From Salibacterium halotolerans (GTDB lineage: Bacteria; Bacillota; Bacilli; Bacillales; Marinococcaceae), in contig NZ_FOXD01000004.1 in NCBI RefSeq assembly GCF_900115625.1, positions 171,007 to 235,006 of the forward strand: a stretch of DNA of 64,000 nt, in the 5' to 3' direction. Of this stretch, positions 1 through 7,657 are shown one piece after another (position 1 is the stretch's first letter; the number at the start of each line of letters is the position of its first letter). The notes under the pieces are model-generated. The model was given only the letters and a program-made list of their open reading frames with translations. It was not told the DNA's origin and did not search any database. A program made the translations under genes and the position numbers.

Positions 1-521
1 AAAACATTGCAGTAACAAAAGAAGTTGTGGATTTTGCCAGACCGTATAACGTCTCTGTGGAGGCGGAAGTAGGAGCTATCGGCGGAACGGAAGACGGGGT
101 CAGTCTGAAAGAGGACGTAGACTTTACGAAGCCCAACGATGCAGCGTATTTCTACGAACAGACAAAGGTGGATGCCTTAGCGATTTCCATTGGTTCCTCC
201 CACGGCCAGTACCGTTCCAAATCCAAACTGAACTTCGCGGTTCTTCAGGAAATCAGTGAACGGGTAGAGATACCGCTCGTTCTCCACGGCGGCACGGGTG
301 TGTCTTATGATGATATTCAGGAGCTTATTCATTACGGGATTGCGAAAATAAATATAGGCACTGAACTGAATGTCCGCTACATCGAAGAGGGAAAGAAAAC
401 ATTCTCGGAATCGCCGCTTGAGAACTCCCTCCGGAAAGTCCTCATCCCGTGCAACAACCGGGTCAAGAATATTGTAAAAGAAAAGATCGAGCATTTCAGT
501 AAAGCGCCGTTGTATAAATAA
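1..521 (+). CDS. Class II (zinc) ketose-bisphosphate aldolase, 3' part
   Basis: This is the C-terminal part of a class II aldolase. Translation is already open at base 3 and reads NIAVTKEVVDFARPYNVSVE, so the gene starts upstream of the window. Visible family motifs are SVEAEVGAIGG, the HGGTGV zinc and phosphate loop, and KINIGTELN near the C-terminus. The family splits or forms fructose-, tagatose- or sedoheptulose-type bisphosphates via dihydroxyacetone phosphate in the cytosol. It precedes a polyol operon containing GlpX and RpiB, so a role in DHAP condensation is reasonable but inferred. The last codons (APLYK) and stop already belong to sequence shared with the repeat copy near 8.85 kb. 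Confidence 0.9.
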   Translation, partial: NIAVTKEVVDFARPYNVSVEAEVGAIGGTEDGVSLKEDVDFTKPNDAAYFYEQTKVDALAISIGSSHGQYRSKSKLNFAVLQEISERVEIPLVLHGGTGVSYDDIQELIHYGIAKINIGTELNVRYIEEGKKTFSESPLENSLRKVLIPCNNRVKNIVKEKIEHFSKAPLYK

Positions 522-542
522 CACCTGTAACGATTGATTGAT

Positions 543-577
543 CAAACCGGCTGGACGCGCTCCAGCCGGTTTTTTTG
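543..577 (+). terminator. Rho-independent terminator after the aldolase
   Basis: An inverted repeat ACCGGCTGGA/TCCAGCCGGT with a short loop is followed by seven T. An almost identical copy, including its flanks, lies at 8888-8921 behind the transketolase remnant. The terminator therefore forms the 5' edge of the duplicated array element. Confidence 0.9.
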
Positions 578-1040
578 ATGTGTCTTGGCTGGGTTGGTTG
601 GCCGGTAAAGGGTCGGGTTTGGCATGTATTGAAGTTGATTTGGCATGTAACCCGCCAGTTTGGCAGGTACCAGGAGCGCCCGATTGTATTTGGGCGTACT
701 TGGCATGTATTCGACAACCTTTAGCATGTATCTGATCGGGGACGGCATGTATGGCAGGGGAACGAGACGGTTACCGGCGTGATCCCGGCTGCATTTTTTC
801 CTGCCTACGGCCAAAAGTCGACGCGAACTTACTGCAAACGTAAGGTGGAACGGTTCATAAGACAGTTTGAGACAACCGGAGACCGGTCAAACGTAACTGG
901 GCATGAGTCATAACGACGTTTATGGTACATGGGAGCTGCTAAACGTAAGTAGGAAGAAAAATCCGGCTGGTAAAGGGGTGGGTTTGGCATGTATCTGCCC
1001 CGAAACGGCATGTATGGCAGAGAACCCGGCTTATTTAAAA

Positions 1041-1080
1041 TAGAAAAAGAGGATGGCACGCAGCCAATCCTCTTTTTCTA
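1041..1080 (-). terminator. Terminator of the DeoR gene, usable in both directions
   Basis: AGAAAAAGAGGAT pairs with ATCCTCTTTTTCT around a short loop. It sits downstream of the minus-strand regulator and closes repeat copy A. Copy B keeps only the left arm (about 9453-9470), where the next gene end has replaced the right arm. Confidence 0.7.
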
Positions 1081-1155
1081 TCTTTAAAATACACATCAAG
1101 AAGTGAGCTTATCAGGCTTAACGAAAGGCAGCTTCGTAATATTCTTATCAAGAAC

Positions 1156-1941
1156 TTAGGTATCTGCAGATGGAAAAATCACCTCAACATTTTGATTGTT
1201 CAGTTGTTGAGTAATATCTTCAGGTAAGGAACAGTCAGAGATTAAATAATCAATATCGCTCAGGGAAGCAAAAGAGGATATTGAACTTTTATTTATTTTT
1301 GAGAAATCGACAAGAGCTGCCACCTTATAAGCCTTTGCCACCATCTGCTTCTTTAAGTCAACTTCATAGACATTAAAATCCGTAAGTCCGGTATCCACCG
1401 TGAACCCGTTGGCCGATGTAAACATAATATCCACGTGAATTTTATTAAGCATTTCAACGCCTAAAACCCCTTCTAATGAGCTGGAGCCATGCCGGACCAC
1501 TCCCCCTAAAAGTATGACTGTTAACTCAGGATTTTCTCTTAGTTCCAGCGCTGTATAAATGCCGCTTGTAACGACGGTAAGCCGTTTATCTATGTCTTTC
1601 AATAATCTAGCCAATTCAAGTGCCGTAGAGCTGGCATCCAGAAGAATGCAATGACCATCTTCAACGAAAGAAACAGCTTGATTAGCAATAGTGATTTTTT
1701 CCGGTTTATTTTTCCTTTCTCTTGAATGGAAATTGATTTCGTTTTCTTGTGAATCAGGTAGAACCGCGCCACCGTGTGTCCGCTGCAGCAACCCTTCTTT
1801 CTCCATATCCTTTAAATCAGAACGCAGTGTTACAACGGACACGTCCATAGTATCAGCTAATCCGCGGACGGTAATACGGTGATCGATATTTAAAAATTCG
1901 AGAATTTTCTGCCGGCGTTCTGCAGCGAATAATTTAGCCAT
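1156..1941 (-). CDS. DeoR/GlpR-family repressor of the polyol operon
   Basis: A 261-residue regulator. The N-terminal winged helix reads AERRQKILEFLN, then RGLADTMDVSVVTLRSDL, then LLQRTHGGAV, the classic DeoR signature. A C-terminal sugar-phosphate-sensing domain carries ILLDASSTALELARLL and ILLGGVVR. The start at 1941 is preceded by AAAGGGTG; an upstream extension to 2037 is low-complexity and has no ribosome site. It is transcribed divergently from the SDR-DhaKL-GlpX operon and probably represses it. CGAAAA-type repeats in the shared promoter region and before rpiB are the likely operators. The effector is probably a phosphorylated sugar of the pathway. Confidence 0.9.
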   Translation of the reverse strand: MAKLFAAERRQKILEFLNIDHRITVRGLADTMDVSVVTLRSDLKDMEKEGLLQRTHGGAVLPDSQENEINFHSRERKNKPEKITIANQAVSFVEDGHCILLDASSTALELARLLKDIDKRLTVVTSGIYTALELRENPELTVILLGGVVRHGSSSLEGVLGVEMLNKIHVDIMFTSANGFTVDTGLTDFNVYEVDLKKQMVAKAYKVAALVDFSKINKSSISSFASLSDIDYLISDCSLPEDITQQLNNQNVEVIFPSADT

Positions 1942-2043
1942 GTAGACACCCTTTTTACTTGTATTCTTATAATAATAGTAGAAGAAAATTTGGTTTTTAG
2001 CAAAGTGTTTGCAAAAATTCGAAAACGTAAACATCACATCGGC

Positions 2044-2111
2044 TTTTTCGTGAACGAAAAAGAAAATTATCGAAAATAAAAAAAGTTAAATTATTGACAA
2101 ATCGAAAGAAA
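2044..2111. promoter_or_regulatory. Putative DeoR operators in the divergent promoter region
   Basis: A perfect inverted repeat TTTTTCG-TGAA-CGAAAAA (2044-2061) is followed by ATCGAAAATAAA (2069-2080) and ATCGAAAGAAA (2101-2111). These bracket a TTGACA hexamer at 2094-2099. The same ACGAAAATAAA word recurs three times at the rpiB promoter, which suggests one regulator acts at both places. Binding by the adjacent DeoR protein is inferred. Confidence 0.6.
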
Positions 2112-2137
2112 ATGATACCATTTACATATAAATTAAT

Positions 2138-2151
2138 TGCAAGCGCTTTCT
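2138..2151 (+). promoter_or_regulatory. cre-like CcpA site
   Basis: TGCAAGCGCTTTCT matches the palindromic catabolite-responsive element TGAAAGCGCTTTCA at 12 of 14 positions. It lies between the promoter and the ribosome binding site of the first operon gene, as expected for glucose repression by CcpA. Confidence 0.6.
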
Positions 2152-2171
2152 TAAGGAGGGCAGGTGTTTCG

Positions 2172-2942
2172 TTGAGTGTATATGACCTTTTTCATTTAGA
2201 GGGAAAGACGGCTCTGGTAACTGGTGGGGCCAGAGGACTTGGTAAAAGCATCGCCAAGGCTTTGTCAGAAGCAGGAGCCAGGATTATTATTACGGATATT
2301 CATGTGGAGGAAGCTCGTCAAGCTGTTCAGGAAATGACCCCCGCAAGTGAGCAGCATTTTGCTTTGGAAATGAACGTGACAGACGAGGAGAGTGTTCAGT
2401 CTACCATCAATCAGATTACAGAAGAATACGGAGGCATTCATATACTTGTAAATAATGCAGGAACCGTTCAAAAAAAGCCTACGATAGAGATGAGCTTGAA
2501 AGAATGGCAGACAACGATGAATGTGAATGTCGACGGCGTGTTTTTAACTTCCAAGTTTGTTGCTGAACACATGATGAACCGCGGCGGCGGAACAATTATC
2601 AATATGGCGTCGATGTCCAGTTTTATTTCCAATACAGAAGCTCAAAGTGCTTATAATGCGTCAAAAGGTGCGGTGCATACAATGACCAAATGTTTTGCAC
2701 TGGAATGGGCGGACGACAGTATTCGTGTGAATGCCATTGCACCAGGGTATATGGAAACAGATATGACAAAACCCATATTTCAACCAGGGGGTGAGTTGGC
2801 ACACGTTCTGGATTATGTACCAATGAAGCGGCTTGGAAAACCGGAAGAACTAGGGGGGATGGCTGTTTACCTTGCATCTGATGCTTCTAGTTTCGTGACC
2901 GGATCAACGTTTGTAATTGATGGTGGATATACAATCTGGTAA
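2172..2942 (+). CDS. SDR-family NAD(P)-dependent polyol/sugar dehydrogenase
   Basis: A 256-residue short-chain dehydrogenase. It shows TGGARGLGKS (nucleotide-binding loop), VNNAG, a catalytic Tyr-Lys in YNASKGA and the C-terminal VIDGGYTIW. The TTG start at 2172 is chosen because AAGGAGGG lies 11 bases upstream; a longer reading from 2094 has no ribosome site and begins inside the promoter. It is the first gene of the operon with a zinc dehydrogenase, an MFS polyol carrier, RpiB and DhaK/L. It probably oxidises a polyol or reduces a ketose in that route. The substrate cannot be read from sequence; ribitol, threitol or gluconate-type SDRs look alike. Confidence 0.85.
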   Translation: MSVYDLFHLEGKTALVTGGARGLGKSIAKALSEAGARIIITDIHVEEARQAVQEMTPASEQHFALEMNVTDEESVQSTINQITEEYGGIHILVNNAGTVQKKPTIEMSLKEWQTTMNVNVDGVFLTSKFVAEHMMNRGGGTIINMASMSSFISNTEAQSAYNASKGAVHTMTKCFALEWADDSIRVNAIAPGYMETDMTKPIFQPGGELAHVLDYVPMKRLGKPEELGGMAVYLASDASSFVTGSTFVIDGGYTIW

Positions 2943-2956
2943 AAGGAGAGGATAAC

Positions 2957-4066
2957 ATGGCAAAAATGGTGAACGAACAGCAAAAGAAAGCGCTGGAGTA
3001 TCCAGAAACCATGAGAGCAGTTGTTGCATATGGACCCAGGGATTATCGTTTTGAAGAAGTGTCGACACCAAAACTGGAGAACAGTCAGGAAATTATTGTG
3101 AAAGTTGAAGCGTGTGGAATATGTGCCGGAGATATCAAAGCCTTTGAAGGAGCACCCAGCTTTTGGGGAGACGAAACACAGCCGCCGTACATTAAAGCAC
3201 CGGTGATCCCCGGACATGAGTTCATTGCACGAATTGTAGAAATGGGCGAAGATGTAGAAGGCTATCAAGTAGGGGACCGGGTTATTTCAGAACAGATTGT
3301 GCCATGCTGGAACTGTCGTTTCTGTGGACGCGGACAGTACTGGATGTGCGAAAAACATGACTTATACGGCTTTCAAAACAATGTAAACGGCGGCATGGCG
3401 GAATACATGAAATTCACAAAAGAAGGTATTAACTACAAAGTTCCTGAAGACATGCCGATAGAAGACGCCGTCTTGATTGAGCCGTACGCCTGCAGTATGC
3501 ATGCTGTGGAGCGTGCGCAGATTCAACTAGGGGATTTTGTCGTTCTGTCCGGAGCGGGAACGCTTGGCCTTGGGATGGTAGGTGCTGCCAAGAAGTCCGG
3601 CCCAGAGACATTAGTAGTGCTGGATCTGCAGGAATCAAGGCTGAATCTGGCTAAAGAGTTTGGTGCAGATATCGTAATGAATCCTAAAGAAGTGGACGTG
3701 GTGAAAGAAATCAAGGAAATGACAGGTGGATATGGATGTGATACGTATATTGAAGCAACGGGGCATCCGGCATCTGTAGAACAAGGATTGAACATGATTC
3801 GTAACTTAGGGCGTTTTGTAGAGTTCAGTGTCTTCAGTGAACCGGTATCCGTTGATTGGAGTATTATCAGCGACCGAAAAGAATTGGATGTATTAGGGTC
3901 TCACCTCGGGCCGTATTGTTATCCCTCTGTTATTAAAGGGATATCAAATGGAGATTTGCCGACACAAGGCGTCGTCACGCACCGGATGTCTCTGGAACAG
4001 TTTCAGGAAGGCTTTGACTTAATGAAAAAAGGGACGGAATCACTCAAAATTATTCTGGAACCATAA
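2957..4066 (+). CDS. Zinc-dependent medium-chain polyol dehydrogenase
   Basis: A 369-residue MDR-superfamily enzyme. Catalytic zinc ligands are visible at Cys53 (ACGIC) and the His of PGHEF. A structural zinc site has four Cys at about 117, 120, 123 and 131. The Rossmann glycine motif is SGAGTLGLGMVG. AAAGGAGAGG precedes the ATG. It follows the SDR by 14 bases, so the two are cotranscribed. The family oxidises secondary alcohols of sorbitol, threonine, galactitol or tetritols with NAD(P). With the DhaK/L and RpiB genes downstream, production of a ketotetrose such as erythrulose is the most coherent reading, but this is inference. Confidence 0.88.
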   Translation: MAKMVNEQQKKALEYPETMRAVVAYGPRDYRFEEVSTPKLENSQEIIVKVEACGICAGDIKAFEGAPSFWGDETQPPYIKAPVIPGHEFIARIVEMGEDVEGYQVGDRVISEQIVPCWNCRFCGRGQYWMCEKHDLYGFQNNVNGGMAEYMKFTKEGINYKVPEDMPIEDAVLIEPYACSMHAVERAQIQLGDFVVLSGAGTLGLGMVGAAKKSGPETLVVLDLQESRLNLAKEFGADIVMNPKEVDVVKEIKEMTGGYGCDTYIEATGHPASVEQGLNMIRNLGRFVEFSVFSEPVSVDWSIISDRKELDVLGSHLGPYCYPSVIKGISNGDLPTQGVVTHRMSLEQFQEGFDLMKKGTESLKIILEP

Positions 4067-4075
4067 GGGAATAAA

Positions 4076-4097
4076 GAAGGGAGGTGACCCTCCCTTC
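4076..4097 (+). other. Hairpin between dehydrogenase and transporter genes
   Basis: GAAGGGAGG pairs with CCTCCCTTC around a very tight loop and no T-run follows. It is probably an mRNA-processing or stability element inside the operon rather than a full terminator. Confidence 0.45.
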
Positions 4098-4135
4098 CCA
4101 ATTTAAATCAGAATATTCTGATAAGGAGGAAAAAC

Positions 4136-5407
4136 ATGAGCACTGCAGTGAAGCAAGGTAATATTTTAGATAAGGCCGGACTTCCATCGCACTTATTCTG
4201 GGGTTATTTAGGGGTTATCATTTTTATGATGGGAGATGGGTTGGAGATAGGCTGGCTCAGCCCCTACCTGGTCGATAAAGGACTTAGTGTTTCTCATGCC
4301 GGCTTTTTGTTTACGGCTTACGGGATAACCGTCGCCATTTCTTCATGGCTTTCAGGTGTTTTATTGGAGGCTTTTGGTGCTAAAAAAACAATGCTGATGG
4401 GCCTGATTGTTTATTTGGTTGGAACCATAGGGTTTGTCGGCTTTGCCATACCTAACCTATGGTATCCATTGATGCTTCTGACGTATGCCATCCGCGGCTT
4501 TGGATATCCCTTATTTGCCTTTTCGTTTTTAGTGTGGATCGCCTATAGAACCCCGTCAAAACAATTAGGAAAAGCAGTCGGGTGGTTCTGGTTTGTGTTC
4601 ACCGGCGGGTTAAATGTCGCTGGTGCTTATTATTCCATCTGGGCTATTGAAAACCTGGGACACATCAATACACTGTGGACCGCGGCACTCTGGGTGTCAC
4701 TTGGTGCTGTTTTTGCCCTTCTTTTTAACAAAGATAAAATTGAAGAAAGTACAAATGATGTCGAAGAAAGTAAAGCAAAAGAAATAGTAAAAGGTATCAC
4801 TATTCTGAAAAACGAGCCTAAGGTAGCCATGGCCGGGATTGTACGTGTAATAAATCAGACAGCGCAGTATGCTTTTCCGATCTTTTTACCGACGTATCTT
4901 GCTACTTACGGTTATGATACATCGTTATGGCTGAGTATATGGGGCAGTATTTTTGTTGCAAATATCGTGTTCAATATCGTATTCGGTGTACTTGGCGATA
5001 AAATGGGCTGGCGGAACACTGTCATGTGGTTTGGAGGCGTTGGCTGCGGGATATTTACGCTGACCCTTTATTATATCCCTCAAATTTTTGGCGATAATAT
5101 GTTCTTACTTGCAACAGCGGGACTGCTATGGGGAACTTGTCTGGCAGGATATGTTCCACTTTCCGCCCTGGTACCGTCTCTTGTAAACGAAGATAAAGGG
5201 GCTGCCATGTCTATTCTAAATCTCGGTGCGGGTTTATGTGTATTTACCGGTCCTATGATTGTAGCTTTAACGTATGATTTTATAGGTGCCGGCGGCGTGA
5301 TATGGGTATTGGCAGCACTCTATTTTGGCGGTGCATTCATGACGAAATTTATTACCCTTCCAGGTAATAGAAAAACAGTTGAGGTTATAGAAGAAAAAGA
5401 AGCCTAA
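4136..5407 (+). CDS. MFS transporter, polyol-permease type (RbtT/DalT-like)
   Basis: A 423-residue membrane carrier with about 12 hydrophobic spans and a charged central loop near residues 200-225. The N-terminal segment GYLGVIIFMMGDGLEIGWLS, the YAIRGFGYPLF motif and VGWFWFVF match the pattern I know from Klebsiella ribitol and arabinitol permeases. ATAAGGAGG precedes the ATG. It sits between the two dehydrogenases and the isomerase/kinase genes, so it most likely imports the polyol that the operon degrades, by proton symport. The exact polyol is not determinable here. Confidence 0.85.
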   Translation: MSTAVKQGNILDKAGLPSHLFWGYLGVIIFMMGDGLEIGWLSPYLVDKGLSVSHAGFLFTAYGITVAISSWLSGVLLEAFGAKKTMLMGLIVYLVGTIGFVGFAIPNLWYPLMLLTYAIRGFGYPLFAFSFLVWIAYRTPSKQLGKAVGWFWFVFTGGLNVAGAYYSIWAIENLGHINTLWTAALWVSLGAVFALLFNKDKIEESTNDVEESKAKEIVKGITILKNEPKVAMAGIVRVINQTAQYAFPIFLPTYLATYGYDTSLWLSIWGSIFVANIVFNIVFGVLGDKMGWRNTVMWFGGVGCGIFTLTLYYIPQIFGDNMFLLATAGLLWGTCLAGYVPLSALVPSLVNEDKGAAMSILNLGAGLCVFTGPMIVALTYDFIGAGGVIWVLAALYFGGAFMTKFITLPGNRKTVEVIEEKEA

Positions 5408-5421
5408 AAATATAATTTAAT

Positions 5422-5462
5422 ACGAAAATAAACGAAAATAAAATTGACAAAACGAAAATAAA
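5422..5462 (+). promoter_or_regulatory. Internal promoter with three operator repeats before rpiB
   Basis: The word ACGAAAATAAA occurs exactly three times, at 5422, 5432 and 5452. A TTGACA hexamer at 5444-5449 lies between the second and third. The same core occurs in the regulator/SDR intergenic region. This suggests a second DeoR-controlled promoter for rpiB-dhaK-dhaL-glpX. Confidence 0.6.
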
Positions 5463-5502
5463 TATGAAAGAATAAAATTATATACAAAAGGGAGTGGATA
5501 TA

Positions 5503-5964
5503 ATGAAAATTGCAGTCGGCAGTGATCATATGGCATATGAACTCAAAGAAATCGTGAAATATCATATCAATCAGCTCGGCCATGAAGCAGTAGACTATGG
5601 GTGTTATAATTGTACTGAAGTAGACTATCCTGATGTGGCGTTTGAAGCAGCACAAGGTGTGAAAGACAATCAAGCAGAAAGAGGTATTTTAATCTGCGGC
5701 ACTGGAATCGGTGTCTCCATCTCAGCGTGTAAAGTACCGGGTATCCGCGCTGCCTTATGCCACGATGTCTATTCGGCGGAAAGAGCCCAGTTGAGCAATA
5801 ATGCTCAGATTTTAACTATGGGAGCGCAGGTAATCGGCCCGGAACCGGCAAAAAAGATTGTCGAAGCTTATTTAAATGTGACATTTCAGGGAGGAAACTC
5901 CGAGCGTAAGGTGAACAAGATTATAGAGAAAGAAAAAGAGTTTATGGAGGTACACAATAACTAG
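5503..5964 (+). CDS. rpiB: RpiB/LacAB-family sugar-phosphate isomerase
   Basis: A 153-residue enzyme with the RpiB layout. SDHMAYELK lies at the N-terminus, the active-site loop ICGTGIGVSISA has Cys65 and GTGIG, and GIRAALCHD and SNNAQILTMGA follow. The ATG at 5503 is preferred over a GTG nine bases earlier because AAAGGGAG is then correctly spaced. The family interconverts aldose and ketose phosphates: ribose/ribulose-5-P, allose-6-P, or erythrulose-P/erythrose-4-P (EryI/DerI type). Being next to DhaK/DhaL favours a tetrulose phosphate. It starts a sub-operon with its own promoter repeats. Confidence 0.88.
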   Translation: MKIAVGSDHMAYELKEIVKYHINQLGHEAVDYGCYNCTEVDYPDVAFEAAQGVKDNQAERGILICGTGIGVSISACKVPGIRAALCHDVYSAERAQLSNNAQILTMGAQVIGPEPAKKIVEAYLNVTFQGGNSERKVNKIIEKEKEFMEVHNN

Positions 5965-5976
5965 GAGGTTGGGTGT

Positions 5977-6981
5977 ATGAAGAAGTTAATCAATGATCCG
6001 GATAGTGTTGTGGAAGAAATGATAAGCGGATACTTGAAAGCGCATTCAAGTATAGTGAATGGATTGGATGCCAACCCACGCTCCATCATAAAAACAAATG
6101 CAGGATCAAAGGACAAAGTAAGCGTCATTATAGGCGGAGGGTCGGGTCATGAGCCGGCATTTATGGGATATGTTGGAGCAGGCATGGCAGACGGGGCGGC
6201 CGTTGGAAATATTTTTTCATCCCCGCCTCCTGATCCGGTGGTAGAAGCAGCAAAGGCTTCGCACACAGGCAGCGGTGTCCTGCTTATTTATGGGAACTAT
6301 CAGGGGGATGTCATGAATTTCGGCATGGCCGTGGATATACTGGAGATGGATGAAGATATCGAAGCCCGGGAAGTAGTTGTTAAAGACGATATTGCGTCGG
6401 CATCAAAAGAAGAAGCAGAGAAACGCAGAGGCATAGCTGGTGAATTTTTTGTTACCAAAACTGCCGGAGCTGCGGCGGAACAGGGTTATTCGTTTGATGA
6501 CGTGCAGCGCCTGACCGAAAAAGCAAACCGAAACGTCGCCTCCATGGGTGTTGGTCTATCTCCGTGTTCCCTGCCGCAGACAGGCAAACCAAGTTTTGTC
6601 CTCGCAGATGATGAAATGGAAATCGGGTTGGGTCATCACGGCGAACCAGGTGTTGAGAGGGATAAGTTAACTACGTCCCAACACGTAACAGAGCGTATTC
6701 TCAACGATATTATCATCGACATGGGACTAAAACAAAAGGAAGAAGTATCTGTTCTTATTAACGGATTAGGATCTACAACCAGAATGGAACTTTATATTAT
6801 GTATGACAAAGTAGAATCCCTCCTCAAAGAAAAAGGAATCACGATTTACAAGTCGTATGTTGGAGATTATTCTACATCGATGGAAATGGGAGGCTGCTCG
6901 ATAAGCCTGCTGAGAATGGACGATGAATTAAAACCCCTGATCGATGCTCCGGCCAAGTGCCCGATGTACACTCAAAGCTAA
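5977..6981 (+). CDS. dhaK: DhaK-type dihydroxyacetone/erythrulose kinase subunit
   Basis: A 334-residue DhaK domain protein. It carries GGGSGHEP at 53-60, GNYQGDVMNF, and GLGHHGEPG at 217-225, where the second His (about 221) is the residue that forms a covalent hemiaminal with the ketose in this family. AGGAGG precedes the ATG 12 bases after rpiB. Together with the next gene (DhaL) it should phosphorylate dihydroxyacetone or a ketotetrose such as erythrulose. No DhaM (PTS-type phosphate donor) is present in the window, so direct use of ATP is possible. In mycobacterial tetritol pathways single-chain homologues phosphorylate erythrulose. Confidence 0.92.
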   Translation: MKKLINDPDSVVEEMISGYLKAHSSIVNGLDANPRSIIKTNAGSKDKVSVIIGGGSGHEPAFMGYVGAGMADGAAVGNIFSSPPPDPVVEAAKASHTGSGVLLIYGNYQGDVMNFGMAVDILEMDEDIEAREVVVKDDIASASKEEAEKRRGIAGEFFVTKTAGAAAEQGYSFDDVQRLTEKANRNVASMGVGLSPCSLPQTGKPSFVLADDEMEIGLGHHGEPGVERDKLTTSQHVTERILNDIIIDMGLKQKEEVSVLINGLGSTTRMELYIMYDKVESLLKEKGITIYKSYVGDYSTSMEMGGCSISLLRMDDELKPLIDAPAKCPMYTQS

Positions 6982-6994
6982 AAGGAGAATGGCT

Positions 6995-7639
6995 ATGATA
7001 CAAGAGACAGAATGGAAACGCTTATTTGAAAGGGCTCACCTCACGATGGAAGAAAATAAAGATTACTTGTGTGAATTGGATCGCCCGCTCGGGGATGGGG
7101 ACCACGGTGTGACCATGTCTATGGGTTGGAAAGCTGTCAGCGAAAATATAAGGGAAGAATTAGAAGGGGAAAACGACTGTGGAAAAATAGCCTCCACATC
7201 AGGGCGGACGTTTTTAAGCGCTGTCGGTTCTTCCGTAGGTCCTCTATATGCTTCCGGATTTATGGAAGGCGCTAAAAGAATTAAGCAGAAAAACGACCTT
7301 TCCGATGAAGATCTCCGGCAGTTTTGGCTTGGTTTTATTAATGGTGTACAAAAGCGGAGTGGAGCAGATTCAGGCGATAAAACAATGATGGATGTTTTAT
7401 ATCCTATCCAAAAAGTTCTGAATGATGAAACGATTCCGGTCGAATCACGCTTTGAACATGCGCTTTGGGCTGCAGAACAAGGGATGGAAGCCACAAAACA
7501 TATGATATCGCATAAAGGCAGGTCCAGCCGGCTCGGAGAACGATCGTTAGGATTTCAGGATCCGGGCGCAACATCGATGTTTCTTCTTTTTTCGACATTT
7601 GTAACACAGGCGACAGAAAGCAGAAATGCTCATTTATAA
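6995..7639 (+). CDS. dhaL: DhaL-type kinase nucleotide-binding subunit
   Basis: A 214-residue DhaL domain protein. The metal/ADP-binding aspartates lie in RPLGDGDHGVTM. TSGRTFLSAVGSS, GADSGDKTMMDVL and GFQDPGATS are further family signatures. The ATG at 6995 lies 7 bases after AAAGGAG and 13 bases after the DhaK stop; an upstream ATG at 6989 is too close to the ribosome site. It supplies the nucleotide-binding half of the kinase. Separate K and L subunits normally imply a PTS donor, yet no DhaM is nearby, so the donor is an open question. Confidence 0.9.
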   Translation: MIQETEWKRLFERAHLTMEENKDYLCELDRPLGDGDHGVTMSMGWKAVSENIREELEGENDCGKIASTSGRTFLSAVGSSVGPLYASGFMEGAKRIKQKNDLSDEDLRQFWLGFINGVQKRSGADSGDKTMMDVLYPIQKVLNDETIPVESRFEHALWAAEQGMEATKHMISHKGRSSRLGERSLGFQDPGATSMFLLFSTFVTQATESRNAHL

Positions 7640-7657
7640 CAGGGGAGGGGGCTCATC

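Larger units (their letters stand above)
505..1080. repeat. Phased intergenic repeat, copy A (TTGGCATGTA every 21 bp)
   Basis: No gene is credible here; the stretch lies between convergent aldolase and DeoR genes. Nine-base motifs close to TGGCATGTA start at 599, 620, 641, 661, 680, 701, 722 and 743, giving steps of 21, 21, 20, 19, 21, 21 and 21. A second block starts at 964, 985 and 1006. Between the blocks lies a core of about 200 bases shared with copies B and C, with AAACGTAA at 836, 889 and 941. Terminator hairpins bound both ends. Open frames inside it are by-products of a period divisible by three. Confidence 0.85.

Noticed and set aside
538..1059. Open frames inside repeat copy A (and similar ones in copies B and C) with heptad-like repeats such as RYMPN or LACI
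   Set aside because: The 21-bp period is divisible by three, so frames stay open by chance. There are no ribosome sites, and frames break between copies.
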